64,000 bases of DNA from Lentibacillus siamensis (GCF_039522605.1 NZ_BAAADS010000012.1:329179-393178), one strand, 5' to 3'; numbered from the stretch's first letter, positions 51,131-60,801 are shown. Notes: generated by a model from the sequence alone, not told the origin. Numbers and translations are program-made.

Positions 51131-52366
51131 ATGGTGGTACAAACCAAACGACCTACTAACAATCTTGTAATCATGAAAGAGGGAGTTACGGCTCCAAAGG
51201 GGTTCCATGCCGGTGGATTGCATTGCGGTATGCGGCGCAAACGGAAGGATCTGGCCTGGTTGTATTCGGAAGCTCCCGCAAATGCCGCAGCTATGTATAC
51301 TACCAATCTATTTCAGGCTGCACCTCTGCAAGTAACGAAAGAAAGTATTGCGACTGAGCAGATGCTGCAGGGTCTAATCGTAAATTCTGCGGTAGCCAAT
51401 GCATGTACTGGTGAACAGGGGCTTCACAATGCATATCAAATGCGACATTGGTTTGCCGAAACAATGGGGTTGAAGGAGCGTCATGTGGCGGTGAATTCAA
51501 CCGGTGTTATTGGTGAGCAGCTCCCGATGGATAAAGTTAAAAATGGGATTAAGAAAATTACGATGGAGGAATCCAGCGGTGAAAATTTTAATCAGGCAAT
51601 ACTGACGACAGACACATTTACCAAGTCAGCTTCGGTAGAGTTGAAATTGGATGATAAGACTGTAACCATCGGCGGTTCTGCAAAAGGATCGGGAATGATC
51701 AATCCGAATATGGCAACCATGCTTGCTTTTTTGACAACAGATGCAGTAATTGAAGCGGAGACACTTCATTGTGCGCTTCAATCCACCGTTAACAAGACAT
51801 TTAATGCAATCACTGTTGATGGGGATACAAGTACCAATGATACCGTGATGGTTATGGCCAATGGGATGGCTGATAACTCGACTATTACGATGGATGATGA
51901 GGAGGACTTGCAGGTATTCCAACAGGGTTTATCACTTGTCTGCACTGAACTGGCAAAACAGATTGCGAGTGACGGGGAAGGGGCAACCAAACTGGTGGAG
52001 GTTTTGGTGAAAGGTGCCCTGTTGCAGGAAAATGCACAGGCAATCGGTAAATCGATTGTCGGGTCCAGTCTGGTAAAGACAGCAATATTCGGTTCCGATG
52101 TCAACTGGGGCAGAATTATTTGCGCAGCCGGATACAGTGGCGTTCAACTTGATCCGGAAAAAGTGTCAGTGTCCATTGGTGAAACTCAAATTGTCAGCAA
52201 TGGCATGCCATTGGAGTTTGATGAATCTGTTGTTCAATATTATTTAAAAACGGAGAACGAAATTCAGATTACCGTCGACCTGCATAATGGTTACCAGGAA
52301 GCTTATTCATGGGGATGTGACCTTTCGTATGATTATGTACGAATCAATGCTTCCTATCGTACGTAG
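51131..52366 (+). CDS. argJ: Bifunctional ornithine acetyltransferase/N-acetylglutamate synthase
   Basis: 411 residues. ArgJ recycles the acetyl group from N-acetylornithine to glutamate. The precursor cleaves itself before T196 in MINPNMATMLAFLTTDA, giving two chains. GFHAGGLHCG, AVANACTG and SDVNWGRIICAAGYSG are conserved. AAGGAGGGGG precedes the ATG. Confidence 0.96.
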   Translation: MVVQTKRPTNNLVIMKEGVTAPKGFHAGGLHCGMRRKRKDLAWLYSEAPANAAAMYTTNLFQAAPLQVTKESIATEQMLQGLIVNSAVANACTGEQGLHNAYQMRHWFAETMGLKERHVAVNSTGVIGEQLPMDKVKNGIKKITMEESSGENFNQAILTTDTFTKSASVELKLDDKTVTIGGSAKGSGMINPNMATMLAFLTTDAVIEAETLHCALQSTVNKTFNAITVDGDTSTNDTVMVMANGMADNSTITMDDEEDLQVFQQGLSLVCTELAKQIASDGEGATKLVEVLVKGALLQENAQAIGKSIVGSSLVKTAIFGSDVNWGRIICAAGYSGVQLDPEKVSVSIGETQIVSNGMPLEFDESVVQYYLKTENEIQITVDLHNGYQEAYSWGCDLSYDYVRINASYRT

Positions 52367-52378
52367 GGAGGTCTGTTT

Positions 52379-53179
52379 ATGCCATATGTGGTTATAAAAT
52401 GTGGTGGAAGTGTACTCGATCAATTGCCGGACTCATTTTACCAAAATGTAGTCGAGTTAGCTGAAGAACATGGTATTCAACCGGTTATCGTGCATGGAGG
52501 CGGCCCGCATATTTCTGATTATCTGCAAAGACTGCATGTGGAATCTCGGTTTATTGAAGGAATGCGTGTAACAACCAAGGAAACACTCGATATTACGGAG
52601 ATGGTACTATCAGGCTTCGTAAATAAAAAAATTGTTCGTGGCCTAACGAAAGCCGGGGGAAATGCCTATGGGTTAAGCGGAGTGGATGGCATGCTCCTTG
52701 AGGCGGAGAAGATGTATACGGAGCAGCAGCTTGGGTATGTTGGCAAAATAAAATCTGTTGATTCGGATGGATTAAATGACCTGACAGCACAGCGTATCAC
52801 CCCAGTGATTTCCCCGATATCTGCGGATAAACATGGTCAGCGCTGGAATATTAACGCAGATCTTGCTGCAGCTGCTATTGCCATTCAATTAGAAGCGCCA
52901 TTGTATTTTGTTTCCAATATCCCTGGTGTTATGGAGTCAGGAAAGCTTGTTCCGCATCTGGATCAGGAAAAAGCTGACCGAATGGTGAAGAATGGTTCCA
53001 TTTTCGGTGGTATGGTTCCCAAAGTAGAGGCGGCACTGGATTGTGTTCATCAGGGGGTGAAAAAGGCCGTTATTCTGAGTGGACTGGAAGAGAATAGCCT
53101 GATTGACTTAATAATGAACAAGAATGTGGGTACTGTCATTGAAAAAGTTCGTACGATGACGGTTCAGAAGGGAGGATGA
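52379..53179 (+). CDS. argB: Acetylglutamate kinase
   Basis: 266 residues of the amino acid kinase family. The phosphate-binding loop is IKCGGSVLD, the substrate loop is VIVHGGGPHISDYL, and FVSNIPGVME with GMVPKVEAAL completes the set. Second step of the pathway. Its end contains the argD ribosome site. Confidence 0.95.
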   Translation: MPYVVIKCGGSVLDQLPDSFYQNVVELAEEHGIQPVIVHGGGPHISDYLQRLHVESRFIEGMRVTTKETLDITEMVLSGFVNKKIVRGLTKAGGNAYGLSGVDGMLLEAEKMYTEQQLGYVGKIKSVDSDGLNDLTAQRITPVISPISADKHGQRWNINADLAAAAIAIQLEAPLYFVSNIPGVMESGKLVPHLDQEKADRMVKNGSIFGGMVPKVEAALDCVHQGVKKAVILSGLEENSLIDLIMNKNVGTVIEKVRTMTVQKGG

Positions 53180-53186
53180 AGAGCAA

Positions 53187-54371
53187 ATGGAAAAAACAAA
53201 ATCCAGTCTGATGAATACGTACAACCGGTTTCCAGTAAAAGTGGATCAAGCAAAAGGAAGTTATATTCGGGATGCTGACGGAAAGGAATATCTGGATTTT
53301 ACCGCGGGTATCGCCACTTGCAATCTTGGCCATGTTCCGGATGCGGTCGAAAATGCTGTCTCGCGCCAACTGCAAAATGTTTGGCATTGTTCCAATTTAT
53401 ATCAAATTGGGCCGCAGCAAGAGCTGGCGGACTTGCTGACAGATTATAGTTGTATGAATCAGGTGTTTTTTTGCAACAGTGGTGCGGAAGCAAATGAAGC
53501 AGCTATTAAACTCGTACGTGCGTACAATTCGAATAACAAAACGATTGCTGCTTTTCATCAATCGTTTCATGGCAGGACAATGGCAACATTAAGTGCGACC
53601 GGACAGGAAAAACTCCATACCGGTTTCAAGCCTTTAGTTGAAGGATTTACTTTTTTAACCTACAACCACTTTGACAGTTTGTATTGGCTGAAAGAAAATC
53701 CGCCGGCAGCAGTAATGCTGGAACTCGTTCAAGGTGAAGGCGGCGTAATACCAGCAGAAGAAAACTGGATTAATGAGCTTGTTCAAATTTGTAAGGATGA
53801 AGGGATTCTTGTGGTTATTGATGAGGTACAAACAGGGATGGGGCGGACTGGTACTTTGTTTGCCTATGAACAGTACGGATTTGAGCCGGATATTATCACA
53901 CTTGCCAAAGGGCTTGGATCAGGATTTCCGGTTGGCGCCATGCTTGCTAAGGAAGAGGTAGCAGATGCTTTCCAGCCGGGCAGCCATGCCAGCACGTTTG
54001 GGGGCAACCCATTGGCATCTGCTGCTGGAGTTTCTACCATATCCGAAATAGTGCGTTTGAACATCCTGGATAATTGTATGGAAATGAGTGAAAAACTTTT
54101 CACAGGGTTAAAGCAGTTACAGGATGAATATTCACAAATAAAATCTATCAGGGGAAAAGGATTATTGATTGGTATTGTTGTGGAGGGGGCCGCAGTTGAT
54201 TTGGTCACGGCTGCAATCGGGAAAAATTTGCTGCTTACAGCGGCAGGGCAAAATGTTGTCCGGCTTGTTCCACCCCTCATTATAACGGAAAATGACGTAT
54301 TATTATTTTTTGAGCGATTCCGGATGGTGCTCAAATTGGTAAATCCAGCAATGACGAAATACTGTGATTAG
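53187..54371 (+). CDS. argD: Acetylornithine aminotransferase
   Basis: A PLP-dependent class III aminotransferase of 394 residues. The PLP lysine is K241 in TLAKGLGSGFPVGAML. FFCNSGAEANEAAIKLVRAY and VVIDEVQTGMGRTG are hallmarks. It starts 7 nt after argB; carB begins 14 nt after its stop, where carA would be in B. subtilis. Confidence 0.95.
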   Translation: MEKTKSSLMNTYNRFPVKVDQAKGSYIRDADGKEYLDFTAGIATCNLGHVPDAVENAVSRQLQNVWHCSNLYQIGPQQELADLLTDYSCMNQVFFCNSGAEANEAAIKLVRAYNSNNKTIAAFHQSFHGRTMATLSATGQEKLHTGFKPLVEGFTFLTYNHFDSLYWLKENPPAAVMLELVQGEGGVIPAEENWINELVQICKDEGILVVIDEVQTGMGRTGTLFAYEQYGFEPDIITLAKGLGSGFPVGAMLAKEEVADAFQPGSHASTFGGNPLASAAGVSTISEIVRLNILDNCMEMSEKLFTGLKQLQDEYSQIKSIRGKGLLIGIVVEGAAVDLVTAAIGKNLLLTAAGQNVVRLVPPLIITENDVLLFFERFRMVLKLVNPAMTKYCD

Positions 54372-54385
54372 AGAGGTGAATCTGC

Positions 54386-57300
54386 ATGAACGTTAACATC
54401 AACACGAACTCAAATAAAAAGGTGCTTGTTATTGGATCAGGTCCGATTGTAATCGGGCAGGCGGCTGAATTTGATTACTCAGGAACTCAGGCATGTCTCG
54501 CTATGAAAGAAGAAGGGCTGGAGGTCATTCTCCTTAATAATAACCCGGCGACAATCATGACTGATGAAACAGTAGCCGATTACATTTATATGGAACCCAT
54601 GACAGTACAAACGGTTGAAAAAATATTTCAGAAAGAACAACCCGACTATTTGATTGGAACGTTGGGCGGACAGGTCGGATTGAATTTAACAATGGATGTT
54701 TGCAATGCGGGTATGCTGGATCAGTATGACGTTCAATTAATCGGATCATCCATGGAAGCTATTCAGAACGGGGAGGATCGTGATAAATTCCGTACCCTGA
54801 TGCATGAACTTGGAGAACCTGTGCCGGAATCCCATATTATCAGCAATATTGAATATGCATTGAAAAAAGCCGAGGATATCGGTTATCCGATTATGATCCG
54901 CCCGGCATACACACTGGGAGGATCCGGCGGTGGATTTGCCGCAAATGAGGAGGAATTGCAATCAATTGTTGCGAGTGGACTGAAATCAAGCCCCATTAGC
55001 CAGGTGTTGTTGGAAAAGAGCATTAAGGGATGGCAGGAAATCGAATTTGAGGTTATTCGCGACGTGCATAATGATTGTGTGATTGTTTGCGGGATGGAGA
55101 ATGTGGATCCTGTCGGGGTTCATACAGGGGACTCCATTGTTGTGGCGCCTGTACAGACGTTGAGCGATTCGGCTTATCAAAAGCTTCGTTCAGCGGCCGT
55201 CAGGATTATACAGAGTTTGGATGTTATCGGTGCCTGCAATATTCAGTTGGCAATTGATCCGAAAACCGAACAATATTATGTTATCGAAGTGAACCCGAGA
55301 GTCAGCCGCTCCTCAGCACTGGCATCAAAAGCTACCGCATGCCCAATTGCCAAACTATCGGCAAAATGCGCTCTGGGACATTCACTGGACAGGTATTTTC
55401 CTGAAAAAAGATACGGGGTCTATGATATTGTCATTGATCACACGGTTCTTAAAATGCCCCGTTTTTCATTTGAAAAATTCCCATCTGCCAGCAGAAAACT
55501 TGGAACGCAAATGAAGGCGACCGGGGAAACCATGGCAATCGATTTAACATTCGAAGGTGCATTAAATAAAGCAGTCCGTTCACTGGATTCGGGACTGACC
55601 GATTTATCGCATCCAATGATTAAAAATCAGGATGAGACGGTTCTGCTGGAACATATGACGCTGCCGACTGATTTACGTTTGTTCGCAGCAGCGGAAATGT
55701 TGCGAAATGGAAAATCTGTCAGTGAAATTCATCATCACACGGCAATCAGCCTGAGATTTTTGAAAGGAATTAATCAGATTGTCAGCATAGAAGAGAAACT
55801 TAAAAACGAATCATTGCATGCAATTGATGCTGAAATGCTTCACCATGCTAAACAAATACAGGTCAGTAATCAAGCAATTGCTTCATATCTTGAAACAACC
55901 GAATCTAAGATCCAATCACTACTGTCTGATTATCAACTGACACCAAATTATGAAGTGGCCAAATCAGCCAATCAGGTGCCGTACTATTTTTCCACATGGG
56001 GAACTTCTACAGATCAGCCGGTTGATGATAATAATAAGAAAGTGCTGATCATCGGTTCCGGGCCAATCCGAATCGGGCAGGGAATGGAATTTGATTACTG
56101 TTCAGTTCACGGTATATACGCGTTGAGGGATTCCGGGTACACAACGATTATTATCAACAATAATCCGGAAACAGTCAGTACTGACAGCACTGTTGCTGAC
56201 CGACTGTATTTTGAGCCTTTGACCATTGAAGATATTTTATCGGTAATCCAGAAAGAAAATGTGTCCGGGGTTATGATTCAATTCGGAGGACAAACAGCAA
56301 TAAACCTTGCAAAAGACCTGGCATCCGCCGGCGTTAATATCTATGGCACTCCGGTTGAAAAAGTTGATTTACTGGAAGACAGAAATGATTTTTATCAATT
56401 GCTGAATCAATTAAATATCCCGCATATTGATGGTGAAACAGCCGATAGTCCGGAAGCAATTAAAGCTTGTGTAAACAGAATCGGTTATCCTGTCCTTGTC
56501 CGGCCTTCTTATGTAATTGGCGGTCAGTCTATGCATGTTCTCCAAAACGAGGAAGATTTAACGGATTATTTTAAGGAACTTTTCCATTTACATGATAGTG
56601 CCTGGCCGATTCTTGTTGATAAATACGCTGACGGCATTGAGGCGGAACTCGACTGTGTCAGCGATGGTAAGAACATCCTGATTCCCGGGATAATGGAGCA
56701 TGTTGAAAAGACAGGTATCCATTCCGGTGACAGTATGGCTTCTATCCCCCCGGTAAGTTTATCGAAAACACAGCAGGATACCATGCTTGATTATACTAAA
56801 GCAATCTGCAGGCAAGCACATGTGGTTGGTTTGATCAATATACAATTTATTATCGTAAACGGGATCGTTCACGTATTGGAAGTAAATCCCCGTGCATCAC
56901 GGACGGTTCCATTAATCAGCAAAGTGACCAAAACACCGCTTGTTCATCATGCTGTCCGTACGAAGCTGGGTGAGACAATTGAACAGGATATGCTGCCAGG
57001 GTCATTTGAGAGCTATACAGTCAAGGCACCATCATTTTCCTCATTCCAATTGAAGGGTGTGGATCCTGCGCTTGGACCGGAAATGAAGTCAACCGGTGAA
57101 ATTATCGGTATCGCCGGGACATATCAGCAAGCCTTATCAAAAGCAATGCACGCAACTGGATCTATTCTGGAAGGGAATATTGAAAAGCCGTATCTATTTT
57201 GTTCGATAGCGGATAATCAACAATCACCCAGTTTACCGGCAATGCACAAACTGAACAGCAAGTTTCAGTTGTACGCCACACAAGAAACCAGCAGGTATTT

Positions 57301-57580
57301 ATCGGAACATGGTATATTCGCCTATGAAGTAGCCAATCACAACAAATTAAAGAATTTGTATGATGAACAATTATTGGCGGGTGCAGTCATTCTAAGATCC
57401 GGATTCCAGAAAGAGGAAATGGGACGAATGGCTCGTGATTTGGCAGCATCCTATCAGGTACCATTGTTCACCTGTCTGGATACGCTGATGGCTGCAATAG
57501 AATCTGCAGATGTGGAAATTGATTCGATTTTTACGCTGGAAGAATATCAACAGCTGAGTGAATTCATGCAGGAAACGTGA
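54386..57580 (+). CDS. carB: Carbamoyl-phosphate synthase large subunit (arginine operon copy)
   Basis: 1064 residues. Makes carbamoyl phosphate from bicarbonate, ATP and ammonia. Two ATP-grasp halves are visible: the first begins GSGPIVIGQAAEFDYSGTQA, the second, near residue 550, GSGPIRIGQGMEFDYCSVH. A C-terminal regulatory domain ends the protein. The glutaminase subunit (carA) and argF are missing from the operon, so it must use a small subunit from elsewhere, such as the pyrimidine operon's, or free ammonia. Confidence 0.95.
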   Translation: MNVNINTNSNKKVLVIGSGPIVIGQAAEFDYSGTQACLAMKEEGLEVILLNNNPATIMTDETVADYIYMEPMTVQTVEKIFQKEQPDYLIGTLGGQVGLNLTMDVCNAGMLDQYDVQLIGSSMEAIQNGEDRDKFRTLMHELGEPVPESHIISNIEYALKKAEDIGYPIMIRPAYTLGGSGGGFAANEEELQSIVASGLKSSPISQVLLEKSIKGWQEIEFEVIRDVHNDCVIVCGMENVDPVGVHTGDSIVVAPVQTLSDSAYQKLRSAAVRIIQSLDVIGACNIQLAIDPKTEQYYVIEVNPRVSRSSALASKATACPIAKLSAKCALGHSLDRYFPEKRYGVYDIVIDHTVLKMPRFSFEKFPSASRKLGTQMKATGETMAIDLTFEGALNKAVRSLDSGLTDLSHPMIKNQDETVLLEHMTLPTDLRLFAAAEMLRNGKSVSEIHHHTAISLRFLKGINQIVSIEEKLKNESLHAIDAEMLHHAKQIQVSNQAIASYLETTESKIQSLLSDYQLTPNYEVAKSANQVPYYFSTWGTSTDQPVDDNNKKVLIIGSGPIRIGQGMEFDYCSVHGIYALRDSGYTTIIINNNPETVSTDSTVADRLYFEPLTIEDILSVIQKENVSGVMIQFGGQTAINLAKDLASAGVNIYGTPVEKVDLLEDRNDFYQLLNQLNIPHIDGETADSPEAIKACVNRIGYPVLVRPSYVIGGQSMHVLQNEEDLTDYFKELFHLHDSAWPILVDKYADGIEAELDCVSDGKNILIPGIMEHVEKTGIHSGDSMASIPPVSLSKTQQDTMLDYTKAICRQAHVVGLINIQFIIVNGIVHVLEVNPRASRTVPLISKVTKTPLVHHAVRTKLGETIEQDMLPGSFESYTVKAPSFSSFQLKGVDPALGPEMKSTGEIIGIAGTYQQALSKAMHATGSILEGNIEKPYLFCSIADNQQSPSLPAMHKLNSKFQLYATQETSRYLSEHGIFAYEVANHNKLKNLYDEQLLAGAVILRSGFQKEEMGRMARDLAASYQVPLFTCLDTLMAAIESADVEIDSIFTLEEYQQLSEFMQET

Positions 57581-57672
57581 TGACATGCAGGGTTAGTGAC
57601 AGCAGAGGGCTGAGTCGGTTAAGAGTCTTTAAACAGTATGTCTGTAAAAGGTAGATAATGATACAAAATTTT

Positions 57673-57705
57673 ACCCCTTTGGATCCATTGTCCAAAGGGG
57701 TTTTG
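57673..57705 (+). terminator. arg operon terminator
   Basis: ACCCCTTTGGA (57673-57683) pairs perfectly with TCCAAAGGGGT (57691-57701), then TTTTG. Confidence 0.9.
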
Positions 57706-57856
57706 TGATACTATTAGAGTAGAGAGTTATTCTGTTAAAGGATCATATTTTGGAGGAAAAATTATTGATACAAACCGGAAGAAAAGTTTAAAAAAGTATT
57801 TCTGTGCAAATGGTGTTTAACCTGTTAAACCACAATTATTGAGGGGTAGGAGAATA

Positions 57857-57979
57857 ATATGGATAAATCCATTCGAACGACTGACAAAGATGATTACAAA
57901 TTATCCTTATGCAATTGAATTTTAAGAGTTAATTGGTGTGACAACAAAGGGTAGAAAAATTGAGATTATATTAAATTAA
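57857..57979 (+). pseudogene. Short gene remnant, possibly of a GRKxG-type flavin/F420-like oxidoreductase
   Basis: One frame reads INPFERLTKMITNYPYAIEF, stop, ELIGVTTKGRKIEIILN, stop. The TTKGRK..IEI core resembles the N-terminal part of deazaflavin-dependent nitroreductase-like proteins. An internal TAA at 57923-57925 and the short length show it is not functional. The family call is tentative. Confidence 0.3.
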
Positions 57980-58067
57980 CGGGTTCTTATTTTCAATAAG
58001 ATACTCCGTAATTTGGGTGCATTTCTCCTATAACCAAATTAAGAATTAAAGAAAGCGAGGAAAGTTT

Positions 58068-58976
58068 ATGATAAAGCCATGTGCCTTACAAGAGGGCGAT
58101 CGGATAGCGGTTATTGCCCCGGCTGGATCATCTGACAGAGAGAAGCTGCAACAGGGAATACGTGTATTAGAAAAAATGGGGCTAAAGGTTACCATTGGAC
58201 GACATGTGTTCGATGTGGAAGAAAATCTTGCCGCTGCCGATCAAAAGCGGCTTGCTGACTTGCATGAAGCCCTTTTTGATCCTGCTATCCGCGGAATCTT
58301 TTGTGCAAATGGTGGATTTGGAACAGCAAGGATTGCACCTATGATTGATTATGCAAAGATACAAAGAAATCCTAAGATATTCTGGGGATACAGCGATATT
58401 ACATATTTGCTTAATGCAATTCAAAAATTCAGTGATCTGGTTACCTTCCACGGGCCGATGGTGGCATCTGATCTGAATGACGAAATAAGAACAGCAGAGA
58501 CGGAATCCTCGTTCTTGCCTCTCTTCACAAGAGAATCCCTGACCTATGATTCTCGCAAAATGCCCCTTAAAACACTAACTCATGGCACAGGAGAAGGGCG
58601 TTTGGTAGGAGGGAATTTAGATCTGCTCACCAATGGGTTGGGAACTCCTTTTCAAGTGAATACGAAAGGGGCCATCCTGCTAATTGAGGAGATCGCAGCA
58701 CCTTCGTTTTTGATTAATGCAATGCTTACTCATCTTAAACAGGCGGGGGTATTCGATGAGATTGAAGGTGTGGTCATCGGTTACCTCCAAGCGGAACCAG
58801 GCGATTATGCGAATGTTAAAGGAGTACTGCAGGATTTCTTCTCCTGTGCGCCTTTTCCTGTTGTTGAGAATTTCCTCATCGGCCATTGTAAGCCTAATTA
58901 TGGCGTACCGTTGGGAACAAATGTGAAACTCACAACATCGCCACCTCGATTAATTATCGATTCGGGCGTGATGTGA
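58068..58976 (+). CDS. LD-carboxypeptidase family protein (S66)
   Basis: 302 residues. S66 peptidases cut the L,D-peptide bond in cell-wall peptides or related compounds. The nucleophile S109 is in FWGYSDITYLL, a glutamate lies in ILLIEEIAAPSF and a histidine in FLIGHCKPNYGVPLG, the expected Ser-Glu-His triad. No signal peptide is seen, so it is probably cytosolic (recycling, like LdcA/YkfA). AAAGCGAGG precedes the ATG. Its neighbours are unrelated single genes. Confidence 0.9.
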   Translation: MIKPCALQEGDRIAVIAPAGSSDREKLQQGIRVLEKMGLKVTIGRHVFDVEENLAAADQKRLADLHEALFDPAIRGIFCANGGFGTARIAPMIDYAKIQRNPKIFWGYSDITYLLNAIQKFSDLVTFHGPMVASDLNDEIRTAETESSFLPLFTRESLTYDSRKMPLKTLTHGTGEGRLVGGNLDLLTNGLGTPFQVNTKGAILLIEEIAAPSFLINAMLTHLKQAGVFDEIEGVVIGYLQAEPGDYANVKGVLQDFFSCAPFPVVENFLIGHCKPNYGVPLGTNVKLTTSPPRLIIDSGVM

Positions 58977-59028
58977 TTTCCTGTATAATTGAAAAAGTAA
59001 TTTAAATTTAGCTAGTTAATCTTCCGTA

Positions 59029-59060
59029 ACAGGCGCCTATCTGGAATAAAGGGTGCCTTT
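59029..59060 (+). repeat. Accessory-region repeat C, copy 1
   Basis: CAGGCGCCTATCTGGAATAA followed by AGGGTGCC. It shares the core GGCGCc-at-yCGGAATAa with copies at 59.87, 60.29 and 60.96 kb. Confidence 0.6.
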
Positions 59061-59140
59061 CCTTGAACTCGATTTTCAAGAGAGAGAAATTGGATTATTT
59101 GAGTGATTGTAGAAAATAATGGCAACTGGAGGTGGTAAAA

Positions 59141-59491
59141 ATGAAGGTTAAACGAATTGTTGCCAATGTGGAAACACAGGATATTACAAAAGCTAAGCAC
59201 TTTTACGAGAAAATTCTTGGACTTGATCAATTAATGAATATGGACTTTATAGCAACATACGGGTCGCATGAAAAAATGGAAACGCAAATTAGTTTCCTTT
59301 CAGAAGGTGGTTCCGGCACTCCGGTACCTGATTTGTCAATTGAAGTTGATGATCTTGATGAAGCATTAGCCCGCATAAAAAAAGCAGGAATTTCAGTTGA
59401 GTATGGACCAGTTGGAGAGCCATGGGGTGTACGACGTTTTTTCGTTAGGGATCCGTTCGGTAAGCTTATCAATATTTTAATTCATCTTTAA
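59141..59491 (+). CDS. VOC (glyoxalase/bleomycin resistance) family protein
   Basis: A 116-residue single vicinal-oxygen-chelate domain: KRIVANVETQDITKAKHFYE at the N-terminus, VPDLSIEVDDLDEALARIKKAG in the middle, RRFFVRDPFGKLINIL at the end. The substrate is unknown. TGGAGGTGG is 5 nt before ATG 59141. It lies between two copies of repeat C. Confidence 0.85.
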   Translation: MKVKRIVANVETQDITKAKHFYEKILGLDQLMNMDFIATYGSHEKMETQISFLSEGGSGTPVPDLSIEVDDLDEALARIKKAGISVEYGPVGEPWGVRRFFVRDPFGKLINILIHL

Positions 59492-59523
59492 AAGAATGCT
59501 TTAAGAGATGTACATTGATGTTA

Positions 59524-59548
59524 CGCAATACGATCGGACGCTATAATT
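59524..59548 (+). repeat. Accessory-region repeat C, partial copy
   Basis: CAATACGATCGGACGCTATA shares AATACGATCGGrCGC with 62076 and AATACGAxxGGxCGC with 59868. Confidence 0.45.
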
Positions 59549-59649
59549 GTACAGTGTTATGTTTCTAAATGGGACATATTGCGACCTATAGTGAAGGAAC
59601 TCAATTCATTGGAGTATGAGGGATGAGGTATTAACGGAGCAATTCAATT

Positions 59650-59771
59650 ATGAAGGATGACAATGTTTATTTGCGTCATATTTTGGAGTGGACAATGGAA
59701 TTGTTTGGAATGTGGTTGAAAAAGAAATACCAACATTAAAAGAACAAATAACAGATTTACTAAATAGATAA
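59650..59771 (+). pseudogene. Remnant of a HepT-like (DUF86) toxin/nuclease gene
   Basis: The start MKDDNVYLRHILE matches the first residues of HepT-like proteins, and a second frame from about 59691 reads IVWNVVEKEIPTLKEQITDL to the stop at 59771, matching their last residues. The middle (about 80-100 residues, including the RX4-6H active site) is missing, and the two parts are out of frame. This looks like one internal deletion of a minimal-nucleotidyltransferase/HepT system; no antitoxin gene is seen. Confidence 0.55.
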
Positions 59772-59867
59772 TAGTTTATGAGAAGGCTTTGATTCTTAAA
59801 TCTAAGGCCTTTTATTCTGTTTAATTAAAGTTCAATTTTTGAATCCTTTATACTGTTTTTCTTCCCC

Positions 59868-59904
59868 AATACGACGGGCGCGAATCCGGAATAGGGCTTG
59901 GTCG
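59868..59904 (+). repeat. Accessory-region repeat C, copy 2
   Basis: AATACGACGGGCGCGAATCC followed by GGAATAGGGC, the same core as the other copies. Confidence 0.6.
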
Positions 59905-59968
59905 GTTCCATATAAAAGGTACATCTTACGTAATAACTACAGTCTGGGATTACTTGTGGGGGCGTAGT

Positions 59969-60157
59969 ATGTTTGGAAAATATATTTGGATACCAATATT
60001 TGTGTTTACTTTTGGAACAGTACTGCAATTAATTTTTAATAAAGAAATTCCTTGGGTACATAACATTTTATTTTCTGTGTTTGTCTATTTAATTTATGTT
60101 TTTTGGGAGTGGTCAAAGAAACCATATGGCTGGAATAAAAATAAATCTGCAAGATAA
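59969..60157 (+). CDS. Small membrane protein of unknown function
   Basis: 62 residues with two helices (KYIWIPIFVFTFGTVLQLIF and ILFSVFVYLIYVFWEWS) and a short basic tail. Not recognised. ATG 59969 has TGGGGG about 7 nt upstream; a TTG at 59954 is also in frame. It sits between two copies of repeat C. Confidence 0.6.
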   Translation: MFGKYIWIPIFVFTFGTVLQLIFNKEIPWVHNILFSVFVYLIYVFWEWSKKPYGWNKNKSAR

Positions 60158-60287
60158 CAGCTTTTGTTCTTTTCCGGTCACATTCTTATCTGCATTTGTA
60201 GCGCTGAGTACCGTGGTGATAATCTCAATTATAATTTTATTGCAAATTAAAAATAGGGACAACAAAACAAATCATTAAAATGGGTCC

Positions 60288-60317
60288 TTTTACGGGTGCC
60301 TATCCGGAATGATTTTC
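60288..60317 (+). repeat. Accessory-region repeat C, copy 3
   Basis: TTTTACGGGTGCCTATCCGG followed by AATGATTTTC; it lacks the right-hand arm. Confidence 0.5.
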
Positions 60318-60441
60318 TTTAAATGGCGAACAACCGCATTTCTCCCTGTGAAATTGCGGTTGGTTAAAAAAGTTGTTTTTTACTATGCCATTTAATAGAT
60401 GTGATATTTAAGTTTGGTCAACCTGCCCCACGTATATTGTA

Positions 60442-60801
60442 TTACTTTTTAAAATTCTCTTTGACATTCGAGGGAAGTTTGTGGAATTCTACTTCTTCCC
60501 ATGTTTTAACATAAGATCCTTTTGCATCAACCTTTAGATAAGTATTTTTTGGTAACGTGGCCGACGTTGTAAAGTTAACGTTTTGTTCATTGCCATCTGC
60601 TGTATAACCTGTTAGGGAATATTCATAGCGGTGTGAAATCTTCTCTGGTTGTTTATCGATTTGAACATATACATCTTTTTGAGAAATAAAAGGATTCCCT
60701 CGGTCAAACACCTCCGTCACTGATTGTGGGAGAAACGTATATCCCACAATTAATATAAAAATAAATACGACTCCAATGAAAACGCCAATTAGTTTTTTCA
60801 T
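60442..60801 (-). CDS. YxeA family protein (DUF1093)
   Basis: 119 residues: an N-terminal hydrophobic anchor or signal (LIGVFIGVVFIFILIVGYTF) and a small beta-rich domain with YVQIDKQPEKISHRYEYSLTGY and KTWEEVEF. Members of this family are secreted or membrane-tethered and of unknown role. AAAGGA lies 10 nt before the start on the minus strand. It is flanked by copies of repeat C. Confidence 0.8.
   Translation of the reverse strand: MKKLIGVFIGVVFIFILIVGYTFLPQSVTEVFDRGNPFISQKDVYVQIDKQPEKISHRYEYSLTGYTADGNEQNVNFTTSATLPKNTYLKVDAKGSYVKTWEEVEFHKLPSNVKENFKK

Larger units (their letters stand above)
57581..58067 (+). other. carB-downstream gap at the start of the accessory region
   Basis: Contains the carB terminator (57673-57705) and a gene remnant (57857-57979). 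No argF, and no intact gene. A 19-codon frame at 57859 behind GGGGTAGGAG is not recognisable. Confidence 0.6.

Noticed and set aside
59825..60028. 67-codon reverse-strand frame
   Set aside because: It reads through a copy of repeat C and overlaps the small membrane protein gene; no ribosome site.
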